From: Bosea vaviloviae
Lineage (GTDB): Bacteria > Pseudomonadota > Alphaproteobacteria > Rhizobiales > Beijerinckiaceae
Assembly: GCF_001741865.1 (NCBI RefSeq)
Contig: NZ_CP017147.1
Coordinates: 2,099,001 to 2,163,000 of the forward strand
DNA: 64,000 bases
Direction of reading: 5' to 3'
The notes beneath the pieces are model-generated. The model was not told the origin of the DNA, did no database searches, and saw only the letters and a program-made list of their open reading frames with translations. Of this stretch, positions 35,004 to 43,046 are shown in pieces (position 1 is the first letter of the stretch; each line of letters starts with the position of its first letter). The translations under genes and the position numbers were made by a program.

Positions 35004-36773
35004 TCAGATCCGCCAGGGCAGCACGTTCCGCGGCAAGCGCTTGCCGCACAGGTCAAGTCCCAGCATCACCGCGAAAATGATCAGGGAGGCGCTGATCGCA
35101 ACCGCAGCCGCCTCGCCGGCGAGCCCCGCCTCCTTCAGGCTGAACAGCACGACGCCGAGGGTCTCGGTGCCCGAGGACCAAAGCAGCGCCGATACGGTCA
35201 ACTCGTTGAAGGCGACGAGAAAGACCATCAGGCCTGAGACGGTTGCCGCCGGAGCCAGGATCGGCGCCACAACGAAACGCAGCATCTGCCAGAGGCTCGC
35301 GCCATCGAGCTTCGCCGCCTCCTCGTGATGCGCCTCGATCTGCGCCATCGCGGCGACGGGCGCCTTCAGCGCCAGCGGCAGGAAGCGCGCCAGATAGGCG
35401 AAGAGGATGATGAAAGGCGTGGCGTAGAGGCTCACTCCGAGAAGCGGCAAGGGCTTCAGGAAGAGCAGGATGCAGGCGATGGCGAGCACGACGCCGGGCA
35501 GGGCATAGGGCAGTTCGATGACGAGCTCGACGACGCGCCTGAACCTGCCCATGCGCCGCTCCAACGCATAGGCGAAACCGATCGAGATCAGCGCGAGCAG
35601 CAGGGCGGCCGAGCCGGCGAACAGGAAGGAGTTGCGGAAGGCCCGCATCGTCACATCCTGGCGCAGCAGCACCTCGGTGAATTTATCCAGCGTCAGGCTC
35701 TGCCAGGACAGTGCGACGCCGAGCGCCGGCGTCAGCGCTTCGCAAAGCAGCGCAAGGAAAGGCAGGCCGAGCTTCAGCGCCAGCAGCGTCCAGAGTGCGC
35801 CGGCAACCAGCGGTCGCGCACGCCCGAGCGTCCAGAACGGTTGCAGCGGCCGCTCGATCTCGACCTTGCCGCCGGCGCGCCGTGTCGCCAGCACGCTCGC
35901 CAGGATGCCGCAACCGGCGACCAGAGCCACCAGCAGGGAGAGCGCGGCGGCGTCGGACAGTCCGGCCGGCCCGAAGCTCGCCAGCCGCCGATAGATCAGT
36001 GTCGGTAGCGTCAGGTAGTTCACCGGCAATCCCAGCAGCGCCGGAATGCCGAAATTGCCGATGCCGGCGACAAAAGCAATCAGCGCGGCGGCGATGATCT
36101 GCGGCCGCAGCACCGGCAGCAGGATGCGCGCGACGATCGTCGCCGGTCCCGCGCCCTCCATCTGTGCCGCTTCGACCAGCGAATGCGGCACGCTGCGCAG
36201 GCCGGTCCAGAGCGTGATAGCGACCAGCGGCGCATGATGCAGCGCCATGACGAGGATGATGCCGCCGCGCCCGAGCAGTGGGTTTGGCGTGCCTGGAACA
36301 GGCGACAGGCCAAGCGCCCCCAGGATTGGCGAGTGCGGCGCGAACAGGCTCAGGAATGCAAGAGCTGCGACCTGTGGCGCGATCATCATCGAGAACACGA
36401 AGAAGAAGGCGAGGGGGCGCTTATGGCGCATGTCGGTGATACCGAGCGCAAGCGCGACAGCGCCGCCGATCAGCAAGGCCGCGAGCGCGGAGAAGCCCGC
36501 CGTCTCCAATGTATGGAGCGTCGCATTGACAGCAGCGCGGCTGCCGATCTGTTCCAGCGCGGCGTCGGGAGCGAATTGCCAGCCCGGCGCCAGGGCCGCG
36601 ATGGCGAGCCGCAGGAAGGGCAGGGCGCCGAGCAGCAGGGCGGCGAGCGTGACGATGGCCGGCAGTCCAAGCCCCTCCGGCAGATGCAGATGCAGACGCA
36701 AAGGCCGATGCAGGCCCGGCCAGCTCGGGCGTACGGCGTCGCGTCGCCAGCCGGGGCGGGCGATGAGCGTCAT
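35004..36773 (-). CDS. Iron(III)-type ABC transporter permease (fused, two permease domains)
   Basis: A 589-residue inner-membrane protein with about twelve helices, made of two permease domains in tandem as in FbpB/ThiP. EAA-type loops appear as LVEAAQMEGAGPATIVARIL (first half) and HHEEAAKLDGASLWQMLRFV (second half). It follows the binding-protein gene by 33 nt on the same strand. No ATPase gene follows: the next gene downstream is the GGDEF protein after a 227-bp gap. The ATPase must be encoded elsewhere or shared. Iron, thiamine or another small solute would fit the family; context favours iron weakly. Confidence 0.9.
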   Translation of the reverse strand: MTLIARPGWRRDAVRPSWPGLHRPLRLHLHLPEGLGLPAIVTLAALLLGALPFLRLAIAALAPGWQFAPDAALEQIGSRAAVNATLHTLETAGFSALAALLIGGAVALALGITDMRHKRPLAFFFVFSMMIAPQVAALAFLSLFAPHSPILGALGLSPVPGTPNPLLGRGGIILVMALHHAPLVAITLWTGLRSVPHSLVEAAQMEGAGPATIVARILLPVLRPQIIAAALIAFVAGIGNFGIPALLGLPVNYLTLPTLIYRRLASFGPAGLSDAAALSLLVALVAGCGILASVLATRRAGGKVEIERPLQPFWTLGRARPLVAGALWTLLALKLGLPFLALLCEALTPALGVALSWQSLTLDKFTEVLLRQDVTMRAFRNSFLFAGSAALLLALISIGFAYALERRMGRFRRVVELVIELPYALPGVVLAIACILLFLKPLPLLGVSLYATPFIILFAYLARFLPLALKAPVAAMAQIEAHHEEAAKLDGASLWQMLRFVVAPILAPAATVSGLMVFLVAFNELTVSALLWSSGTETLGVVLFSLKEAGLAGEAAAVAISASLIIFAVMLGLDLCGKRLPRNVLPWRI

Positions 36774-36806
36774 TGCGCGGGCTGCGGGGTGCGCGTCACG
36801 CGGGGC

Positions 36807-37784
36807 TCACTCGAAGATCGCGCTGAAACGCTTGCGCGCCGCGGCCTCGCCGGCAAGCGCCTGGGCGGCGTCGAACGGCATCAATTTGATCGCGTCCCGC
36901 GTCGGATAGCCGGCCGGCAGCGCGACATCGGGGTGGGCCGCGACATAGCCCTGGCGCAGCGCCAGCGCCTGGCCTTCCCGGGAGATCAGGAAACCGACGA
37001 AGGCCTTCGCAGCTTCCGGGTTCTTCGTCGATTTCAGGATCGCGACCGGCTCGCCGACGGCGGAGACGCCTTCGCTGGGAAAGACGAACTCGACCGGCGC
37101 GCCCTTGGCCTTCTCGCGGATCGGCATGAAATCGACGATCATGCCGTAGAGCTTCTCGCCGGTGGCGACCTGGCGCAGGATGTCGCCATTGCCGCCGGCC
37201 GCGAGCGCGCCATTGTCCCTCAGCTGCTCGTAATAGCGCCAGCCGCCAGGCAGGTTGCCGGCCAGCGTCATGGTGTGGATCAGGGCGGCGCCCGAATTCA
37301 ACGGGCTCGGCATGGCAAGCAGGTTCTTGACCTCGGGCTTCGTCAGATCAGCCCAGCTCGTCGGCTTCAGCGCAGCCTTGCTGTTGTAGACGATGCCGGT
37401 GGTGATCAGCTTGGTCGAGAACCACATCTTCTGCGGGTCGTGGATGCCGGCCGGATAGGCGGAGACATCGGCTGCATCATGCGCGAGCAGCCGACCCTCC
37501 TGCTTCAGGCCTTCCATCGTCACCGAATCGGCGATCAGCAGGACGTCCGCCTGCGGGCTGCCAGCCTCGATCTCGGCGCGCAGCTTCGCCATCACGCGCG
37601 GCGTGCCGTCACGCACGAAGCTCACTTCGACTTTAGGATAGAGCGCCTTGAAGGCATCGATCGTCTGCTGCGCGTCGGTGTTGGGCTGGCTGGTGTAGAG
37701 GACGAGCTTGCCCTCCGCGGCCAGCGCCGTTGTGGAGGCGAGCGCGCCCGCGGCTGCCAATACGATCAAGATGTTGGCGCGCAT
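36807..37784 (-). CDS. Periplasmic iron-type solute-binding protein
   Basis: A 325-residue binding protein with a signal peptide (MRANILIVLAAAGALASTTA, ALA cleavage). The mature N-terminus KLVLYTSQPNTDAQQTI and the motifs VEVSFVRDGTPRVMAKLRAE, ADVLLIADSVTMEGLKQEG and WFSTKLITTGIVYNS fit the FbpA/AfuA group that delivers ferric iron, though phosphonate- and thiamine-type receptors share much of this. GGGAGGCGGCG precedes ATG 37784. First gene of the pair with the fused permease, and divergent from the sugar-type importer at 38014. Confidence 0.88.
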   Translation of the reverse strand: MRANILIVLAAAGALASTTALAAEGKLVLYTSQPNTDAQQTIDAFKALYPKVEVSFVRDGTPRVMAKLRAEIEAGSPQADVLLIADSVTMEGLKQEGRLLAHDAADVSAYPAGIHDPQKMWFSTKLITTGIVYNSKAALKPTSWADLTKPEVKNLLAMPSPLNSGAALIHTMTLAGNLPGGWRYYEQLRDNGALAAGGNGDILRQVATGEKLYGMIVDFMPIREKAKGAPVEFVFPSEGVSAVGEPVAILKSTKNPEAAKAFVGFLISREGQALALRQGYVAAHPDVALPAGYPTRDAIKLMPFDAAQALAGEAAARKRFSAIFE

Positions 37785-37988
37785 CGCCGCCTCCCATGGG
37801 CCTCGACCCGGCAGGGTCCATCAGGGCCGTTAGGCCCCCTATATGACATATCCATGAAAGTGCCAGCGATCCGCTGCCGCGCCGCGTCGGCGACGCGAGC
37901 TGCCCGAATTTCCCGCATTGCACCGGCTTGTTTGTCCGATGGCTTTTCGACTAGTGTCCTCGACAAGACGTCATAAATCGTCGGCATT

Positions 37989-37996
37989 AAACGTTT
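37989..37996. promoter_or_regulatory. Possible LacI-type operator half-palindrome
   Basis: AAACGTTT with flanking TA-rich bases lies 17 nt before the start of the sugar-binding-protein gene and just before its ribosome site (GGGAGG, 38002-38007). LacI-family operators are palindromes centred on CG, and this family often controls sugar importers, but no lacI gene is in the window. Weak. Confidence 0.25.
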
Positions 37997-38013
37997 TAAA
38001 TGGGAGGTTATCG

Positions 38014-39396
38014 ATGAAATCGGTTCGTTGTCTCGTCACCGGCGCGGCCTTTGCGGCGATTGCCGCGGGTTGGTCCGGCGCGGCGGTCGCGCAAGAGACC
38101 ATCACGGTCTGGTTCACCAAGGGGTTCTACAAGGGCGAGGATGACGCGCTGCTGGCCGTCGTCGACAAGTTCCAGAAGGCGACCGGCGTCAAGGTCGATC
38201 TTTCGCTTTATTCCACTGAGGATTGCGTGACGAAATCGGTCGGCGCGGTCGAGGCCGGTACGCCGCCGGATGTTGGCTTCTGCACGACCTATGATTTCCG
38301 GACGACCGGCAAATGGGCTTTCGAGGGCAAGCTCGAGGATGTCAGCGACGTCATCGAGCCGCTGAAGACCGACATCATGCCCGACGCGCTCGTCGGCACC
38401 CTCCTGATGAACGACAAGACCAAGAAGAAGGCCTATTACGCCTTCCCGGTCCAGCAGCAGATGATGCACATCACCTACTGGAAGGACATGCTGGAAGAGG
38501 CCGGCTTCAAGGAAAGCGACATTCCCAAGGGCTGGAACGGCTACTGGGATTTCTGGTGTGACAAGGTCCAGGCCGGGCTGCGCGCCAAGGGCAAGCGCAT
38601 CTACGCCGTCGGCCATCCGATGGGCGTCGCAGCGTCCGACACCTTCTACTCGTTCCTGACCTTCGCCAACGCCTATGGCGCGCAGGTGGTCGACGAGAAC
38701 GGCAAGATCATTCTCGACCAGCCGGCAAACAAGGCGGCGATGATCGAGGCGGTGAAGTCCTACGCCAACATCCTGCAGCGCGGCTGCACGCCGCCCTCGT
38801 CCGTGAACTGGCTCGACCCGGACAACAACGTCGCCTTCCACAACAAGACGATCGCGATGACCCACAACGCGACGATCTCGATCGCGTCGAAGCACCTGGA
38901 CGACATGAACAATCCGGCTCTGACCCAGGAGCAGCGCGACCAGGCCAAGAAGAACTACTTCGACAATATCCGCACCACCCAGTTCCCCGACAAGCCCGAT
39001 GGCAAGCCGCTGCCGAACCTCGCCGCCGTCAAGACCGCTGTGGTCTTCGCCGATGGCAAGAACAAGAAGCGCGGCAAGGAGTTCATGGCCTTCATGATGA
39101 AGGATGAGAACCTGCGTCCCTTCGTCGAAGGTTCGCTCGGCCGCTGGCTGCCGACGACCAAGTCGGGTCTCGCCAGCCCGTTCTGGACCGACGGCAAGGA
39201 TCCGCACCGCGCGCTGGTTTACAAGCAGTTCAGCGCCGGCACGATTCCCTTCCAGTTCGTCTATAACTACAAGTTCACGGCTGTGAACGCCGAGAACGTC
39301 TGGGCGAAGGCGGTCAACCGTGTCGTCCAGGACAAGGTTGCTCCGGAACTGGCGGTCGATGAGATGATCGCACGTATCAAGCAGATCGCCGGCTGA
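38014..39396 (+). CDS. Carbohydrate ABC transporter substrate-binding protein
   Basis: A 460-residue MalE-class (SBP_bac_1) receptor. A signal peptide at 1-26 (GAAFAAIAAGWSGAAVAQ) leads to TITVWFTKGFYKGEDDALLA, VDLSLYSTEDCVTKSVGAVE, PPDVGFCTTYDF and NGYWDFWCDKVQ. Aromatic residues typical of sugar sites are frequent (YYAFPVQQQMMHITYW). ATG 38014 has GGGAGG seven bases upstream. First gene of a three-gene plus-strand importer lacking an ATPase; a hairpin follows its stop. The sugar or polyol is not determinable. Confidence 0.92.
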   Translation: MKSVRCLVTGAAFAAIAAGWSGAAVAQETITVWFTKGFYKGEDDALLAVVDKFQKATGVKVDLSLYSTEDCVTKSVGAVEAGTPPDVGFCTTYDFRTTGKWAFEGKLEDVSDVIEPLKTDIMPDALVGTLLMNDKTKKKAYYAFPVQQQMMHITYWKDMLEEAGFKESDIPKGWNGYWDFWCDKVQAGLRAKGKRIYAVGHPMGVAASDTFYSFLTFANAYGAQVVDENGKIILDQPANKAAMIEAVKSYANILQRGCTPPSSVNWLDPDNNVAFHNKTIAMTHNATISIASKHLDDMNNPALTQEQRDQAKKNYFDNIRTTQFPDKPDGKPLPNLAAVKTAVVFADGKNKKRGKEFMAFMMKDENLRPFVEGSLGRWLPTTKSGLASPFWTDGKDPHRALVYKQFSAGTIPFQFVYNYKFTAVNAENVWAKAVNRVVQDKVAPELAVDEMIARIKQIAG

Positions 39397-39425
39397 CGCC
39401 GACGTTCCGAATCTAGCGAAAGAGG

Positions 39426-39455
39426 CGCCCCTGCGGCCGAAAGAGCCGCGGGGCG
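39426..39455 (+). promoter_or_regulatory. Intra-operon stem-loop after the binding-protein gene
   Basis: An 11-pair GC stem with one bulge (39426-39437 with 39445-39455) and a 7-base loop (cgaaaga), and no T-run. In ABC operons such hairpins after the receptor gene commonly stabilise its mRNA or dampen downstream expression; here it separates the receptor from the permeases. Confidence 0.6.
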
Positions 39456-39497
39456 TCGAACCGTCTCAACATGACGGCGATACCGAGGGAGTAACGC

Positions 39498-40385
39498 ATG
39501 ACAGCGACCACGATGGCTGTGCCGGTCTCAACGCCGAGCGATGCCGTGTCCGGCCATACACGTGACCGCGCGCTCTGGGGCGCCATCATGCTCGCGCCCT
39601 ATGTCCTCGTCTTCGCGGTCATGGTCGTCTACCCCGTGGCCTATGGTCTCTGGATCGGCCTCAACTGGAACTCCTACCGCGCACTCTTCGCCGACCCGAT
39701 CTTCCTGCGGACTGTGTTCAACACCATCGTCTTCCTGTTCATCGCGGTGAACCTGAAATTCGCGATCGCGATGGTGCTGTCTGGCTTCTTCGTGGCGCAG
39801 CGGGCTTGGATCCGCTTCGTGCTGGTTCTCTTCATCCTGCCCTGGGCGGTGCCCTCGATCCCGACCATCCTGTCCTTCCGGGTCATGCTCAACCCCGAGA
39901 CCGGCATGGTGAATTCGCAGCTGTTCCAGTGGTTCGGCATCGTCGAGGGACCGGGCTGGCTCACTGATCCGACGCTGGCCTTCGCCTGCTCGATCATGGT
40001 CCATATCTGGAAGTCGCTGCCGTTCTGGACGCTGATCCTCGTCACCGGCCGCCTCGCCATCGCGCAGGACCTTTACGAGGCCGCCAGCGTCGACGGTGCC
40101 AGCAAATGGCAGCAATTCAAGTTCATCACCTGGCCGTCGCTGGCGACGCTCTACGTCACCTCGACCATGCTCTCGATGATCTGGACACTAGGCGACTTCA
40201 ACAGCGTCTACCTGCTCACCGGCGGCGGGCCGGGCGACCTCAACCACGTGCTCGCCACGCTCGGCATCCGCTACATGCGCAACAACAACCTCGATCTCGG
40301 CATCGCCTCGATCATCGTCGCCATGCCGCTGATCCTGCCGATGGTCTATTTCATGGTGAAGCGTCTTTCGAAGGCAGCCGAATGA
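39498..40385 (+). CDS. Carbohydrate ABC transporter permease (MalF class)
   Basis: A 295-residue inner-membrane protein with six helices. It begins with a short soluble stretch, then RALWGAIMLAPYVLVFAVMV, FNTIVFLFIAVNLKFAIAMV and LPWAVPSIPTILSFRVMLNP. The EAA loop is LYEAASVDGASKWQQFKFIT, and FNSVYLLTGGGPGDLNHVLA is the family's sugar-channel motif. It lies 101 nt after the receptor gene and overlaps the next permease by ATGA. With that partner it forms the heterodimeric channel. Confidence 0.94.
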   Translation: MTATTMAVPVSTPSDAVSGHTRDRALWGAIMLAPYVLVFAVMVVYPVAYGLWIGLNWNSYRALFADPIFLRTVFNTIVFLFIAVNLKFAIAMVLSGFFVAQRAWIRFVLVLFILPWAVPSIPTILSFRVMLNPETGMVNSQLFQWFGIVEGPGWLTDPTLAFACSIMVHIWKSLPFWTLILVTGRLAIAQDLYEAASVDGASKWQQFKFITWPSLATLYVTSTMLSMIWTLGDFNSVYLLTGGGPGDLNHVLATLGIRYMRNNNLDLGIASIIVAMPLILPMVYFMVKRLSKAAE

Positions 40386-41221
40386 TGAAAAAGGTTCTCG
40401 ACGAGGGCAAACTCATCCTGATCGCCATTCCCGTCCTGCTCTGGACGTTGCTGCCGATCTACCATCTCTTCGTGCTGTCGATCTCCAGCCAGGAATCGAT
40501 GCTGGCCGGCAAGCTCTGGCCTGACGCGCCGACGCTGCAGAATTTCACCATCGTCTTCAAGCAGCAGCACTACTACCTGACGAATTTCTGGCTGCAGATG
40601 TTCAACAGCTTCTTCATTGCGGTCGCGACCGGGATGATCACGCTGTTCGTCGCGACCTTCGCCGCCTTCGCCATTGCACGGCTCAAGGTCAAGGGCGGTC
40701 GCACAATCATGAACCTCGCGCTGGCAACCTATCTGATCCCGGCCGCCTTCCTCGCCATCCCGATGTACAAGGCGATGGGCTCCTACGGGCTGCTCAACAC
40801 GCAGACCGCGCTGATCCTGGCGATGGTCGCGCTGGCCTCGCCCTATGCCATCTGGGTGCTGAAGCAGGCCTCCGACAAACTGCCCAAGGAACTCGACGAG
40901 GCCGCGATCATGGACGGCGCCACCTCGCTGCAGCTCTTCCGGCTGGTCTATCTGCCCTTGATGAAGCCCTCGATGGTGGTCATCGGCATCTACGCGCTGC
41001 TGCTCGCCTGGAACGAATATCTCTACGCCTTCCTGCTGCTATCCAACGAGAAGGCGGTTCCGCTCGCCGTGGGGCTGGGGCTGTTCCTCTCGGCCGACGA
41101 CGCGCCCTGGAACCTGCTGATGGCGGCGGGCCTGCTCTACGCCATCCCGCCGGCGGTGATCTATTACGGCTTCCGCAAGAACATGGTCGGCGGCCTGACC
41201 TCGGGCGCCGTCAAGAGCTGA
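40382..41221 (+). CDS. Carbohydrate ABC transporter permease (MalG class)
   Basis: A 279-residue six-helix permease beginning MMKKVLDEGKLILIAIPVLL, with TFAAFAIARLKVKGGRTIMN, the EAA loop LDEAAIMDGATSLQLFRLVY and LLAWNEYLYAFLLLSNEKAV (MalG-type). ATG 40382 overlaps the MalF-type stop as ATGA. No MsmX/UgpC-type ATPase gene follows; instead there is a repeat and the transaldolase gene, so a shared ATPase encoded elsewhere must drive this importer. Confidence 0.94.
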   Translation: MMKKVLDEGKLILIAIPVLLWTLLPIYHLFVLSISSQESMLAGKLWPDAPTLQNFTIVFKQQHYYLTNFWLQMFNSFFIAVATGMITLFVATFAAFAIARLKVKGGRTIMNLALATYLIPAAFLAIPMYKAMGSYGLLNTQTALILAMVALASPYAIWVLKQASDKLPKELDEAAIMDGATSLQLFRLVYLPLMKPSMVVIGIYALLLAWNEYLYAFLLLSNEKAVPLAVGLGLFLSADDAPWNLLMAAGLLYAIPPAVIYYGFRKNMVGGLTSGAVKS

Positions 41222-41235
41222 GGATCGAGACGCTC

Positions 41236-41323
41236 CCGTCTTTGCGAGGAGCTCAAGCGACGAAGCAATCCAGGAAGGCGTAGAGCGCGGCGCTGGATTG
41301 CTTCGCTACGCTCGCAATGACGG
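41236..41323. repeat. Dispersed inverted-repeat element, family B, copy 1
   Basis: gtctttgcgaggag and cgacgaagcaatccagg on the left pair with ctggattgcttcg and ctcgcaatgac on the right. The same words occur at 47263-47353. It separates the importer genes from the transaldolase gene. The motif is familiar from Bradyrhizobium-like intergenic regions. Confidence 0.8.
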
Positions 41324-41374
41324 CCTGTTCGTCATATGTGGGCGGTAGAGGATCAGCCGCCGCAAGGACACGAC

Positions 41375-42343
41375 ATGACCGCTTCCAAGCTCGACCAGCT
41401 CCGCGAGATGACGACCGTCGTCGCCGACACCGGCGATATCGAGGCGGTCCGCCGGCTGAAGCCGGTCGATTGCACCACCAACCCGACGTTGATCCTGAAG
41501 GCGGTGGAAACCCCGGCCTATGCCCATCTCGTCGACGAGGCGATCAGCTGGGGCAAGAAGGCGGACGGCGGCGAGAAGGCCGTGCATGCGGTCTGCGATC
41601 GGCTCGCCGTGACCTTCGGGGCGGAATTGACCAAGATCGTACCCGGCCGGGTCTCGACCGAGGTCGACGCCGATCTCTCCTTCGACACGCAGGCAACGAT
41701 CGACAAGGCGCGCGCCATCATCGCCGCCTATCAGCAGCGCGACATCGAGCGCGACCGCATCCTGATCAAGATCGCCTCGACCTGGGAAGGCATTCAGGCC
41801 GCCAAGGTGTTGCAGGCCGAGGGCATCGACTGCAATCTGACGTTGCTCTTCGCCTTGCCTCAGGCGGTTGCCTGCGCGGACGCCAAGGCCTTCCTGATCT
41901 CGCCTTTCGTCGGCCGCATCCTCGACTGGCACGTCAAGGCCGGCGGCGGCCCCTACACGGCCGAGACCGACCCCGGCGTCGTCTCGGTGAAGGCCATCTA
42001 CGCCTATTACAAGGCGTTCGGGATCAAGACGGTGGTGATGGGCGCCTCTTTCCGCAACACCGGCGAGATCGAGGCGCTGGCCGGCTGCGACCGGCTGACG
42101 ATCGGGCCCGGCCTGCTCGACGAATTGGCCGGGGCGACCGGCGATCTGCCGCGCAAGCTGTCTCCGGCCTCCTCGCCGCAGGTAGCCTCTCCCGGCGGAA
42201 GCAGGATCGTCCTCGACGAGAAGGCCTTCCGCTTCGCCATGAACGAGGACGCCATGGGCACGGAGAAGCTGGCCGAGGGCATCCGCGGCTTCGTCAAGGA
42301 TCTGCGCGGATTGCGCAAGCTGGTGGCGGCCAGGCTGGGCTGA
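41375..42343 (+). CDS. tal: Transaldolase
   Basis: A 322-residue class I aldolase moving a dihydroxyacetone unit between sedoheptulose-7-phosphate and glyceraldehyde-3-phosphate in the pentose phosphate pathway. Marks: [36 protein letters not shown] with the Schiff-base Lys132, [16 protein letters not shown] and FVGRILDW. This is the long TalB-type form with [25 protein letters not shown] precedes ATG 41375; the frame start at 41336 lies in the repeat. Its place after a sugar importer may be coincidental because a repeat intervenes. Confidence 0.96.
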   Translation: MTASKLDQLREMTTVVADTGDIEAVRRLKPVDCTTNPTLILKAVETPAYAHLVDEAISWGKKADGGEKAVHAVCDRLAVTFGAELTKIVPGRVSTEVDADLSFDTQATIDKARAIIAAYQQRDIERDRILIKIASTWEGIQAAKVLQAEGIDCNLTLLFALPQAVACADAKAFLISPFVGRILDWHVKAGGGPYTAETDPGVVSVKAIYAYYKAFGIKTVVMGASFRNTGEIEALAGCDRLTIGPGLLDELAGATGDLPRKLSPASSPQVASPGGSRIVLDEKAFRFAMNEDAMGTEKLAEGIRGFVKDLRGLRKLVAARLG

Positions 42344-42449
42344 GCGGCGCAGTTCTGTCCCGACGGATGCCCGATTGGCATGGGTCGTTAGCTGTTGGGC
42401 TTCGCGACGCGTAACGTGCGATTCGCTTTCTGCGAAACAGGAGGGTTCA

Positions 42450-43046
42450 ATGCCCGATACGACCAATCGACCGGCAACAGAGTCCTTCGGTTCGAAGCTG
42501 GTTTCGTTGCGACAGAAGTCGGGTTGGCTCCTGGCGGCGGGTGTCTCGCTTGTCGTGCTCGGCGGCCTCGGCCTGCTGATGACGGCGGCGCTCAGCATTG
42601 CCAGCGCGATCTGGTTTGGCGCGATGGTGCTCGTGGCGGGCATCGTACTGGTGGCCGACGCGGTCCGCCATGGCGGCTGGCGGAGCCGTCTGCTGCACGG
42701 TCTGATCGGCCTGCTTTATCTCGCGGTCGGCATCGTCACCTTCTCGAATCCGCTGGCGGCGACGGCGTCGCTGACGCTGTTCGTCGGCGCCGCGCTCTTT
42801 GCGACAGGCATCTTGCGCATCCTGATCGCCTTCCAGACGCGGCCCAATCCCTCCTGGAGCATGATCCTCGTCTCAGGCCTGCTCTCGTTGGTCCTTGGCG
42901 TGCTGATCATGATCCAGTGGCCGGCATCCTCCCTCTGGGTGCTCGGCACTTTCCTGGCGATCGAGTTGATCTTCCAGGGGATCGCGACCATCACGCTGGC
43001 CCGTGCGATCCAGTCGACCTTCGATGGAGTGATCAGGAAGGCGTAA
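42450..43046 (+). CDS. HdeD-family (DUF308) membrane protein
   Basis: A 198-residue protein with about six hydrophobic segments in three similar pairs (WLLAAGVSLVVLGGLGLLMT, WFGAMVLVAGIVLVADAVR, GLIGLLYLAVGIVTFSNPLA, LVSGLLSLVLGVLIMIQWP), the DUF308 repeat pattern of the acid-resistance protein HdeD. AGGAGGG precedes ATG 42450. Its last 14 bases overlap the 3' end of the convergent TPP enzyme gene. The physiological role outside enterobacteria is unclear. Confidence 0.88.
   Translation: MPDTTNRPATESFGSKLVSLRQKSGWLLAAGVSLVVLGGLGLLMTAALSIASAIWFGAMVLVAGIVLVADAVRHGGWRSRLLHGLIGLLYLAVGIVTFSNPLAATASLTLFVGAALFATGILRILIAFQTRPNPSWSMILVSGLLSLVLGVLIMIQWPASSLWVLGTFLAIELIFQGIATITLARAIQSTFDGVIRKA

Noticed and set aside
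36183..37976. Long plus-strand frame (597 codons) over the iron importer genes
   Set aside because: Antisense to the fused permease and binding protein, which have clear motifs; its own product has none.
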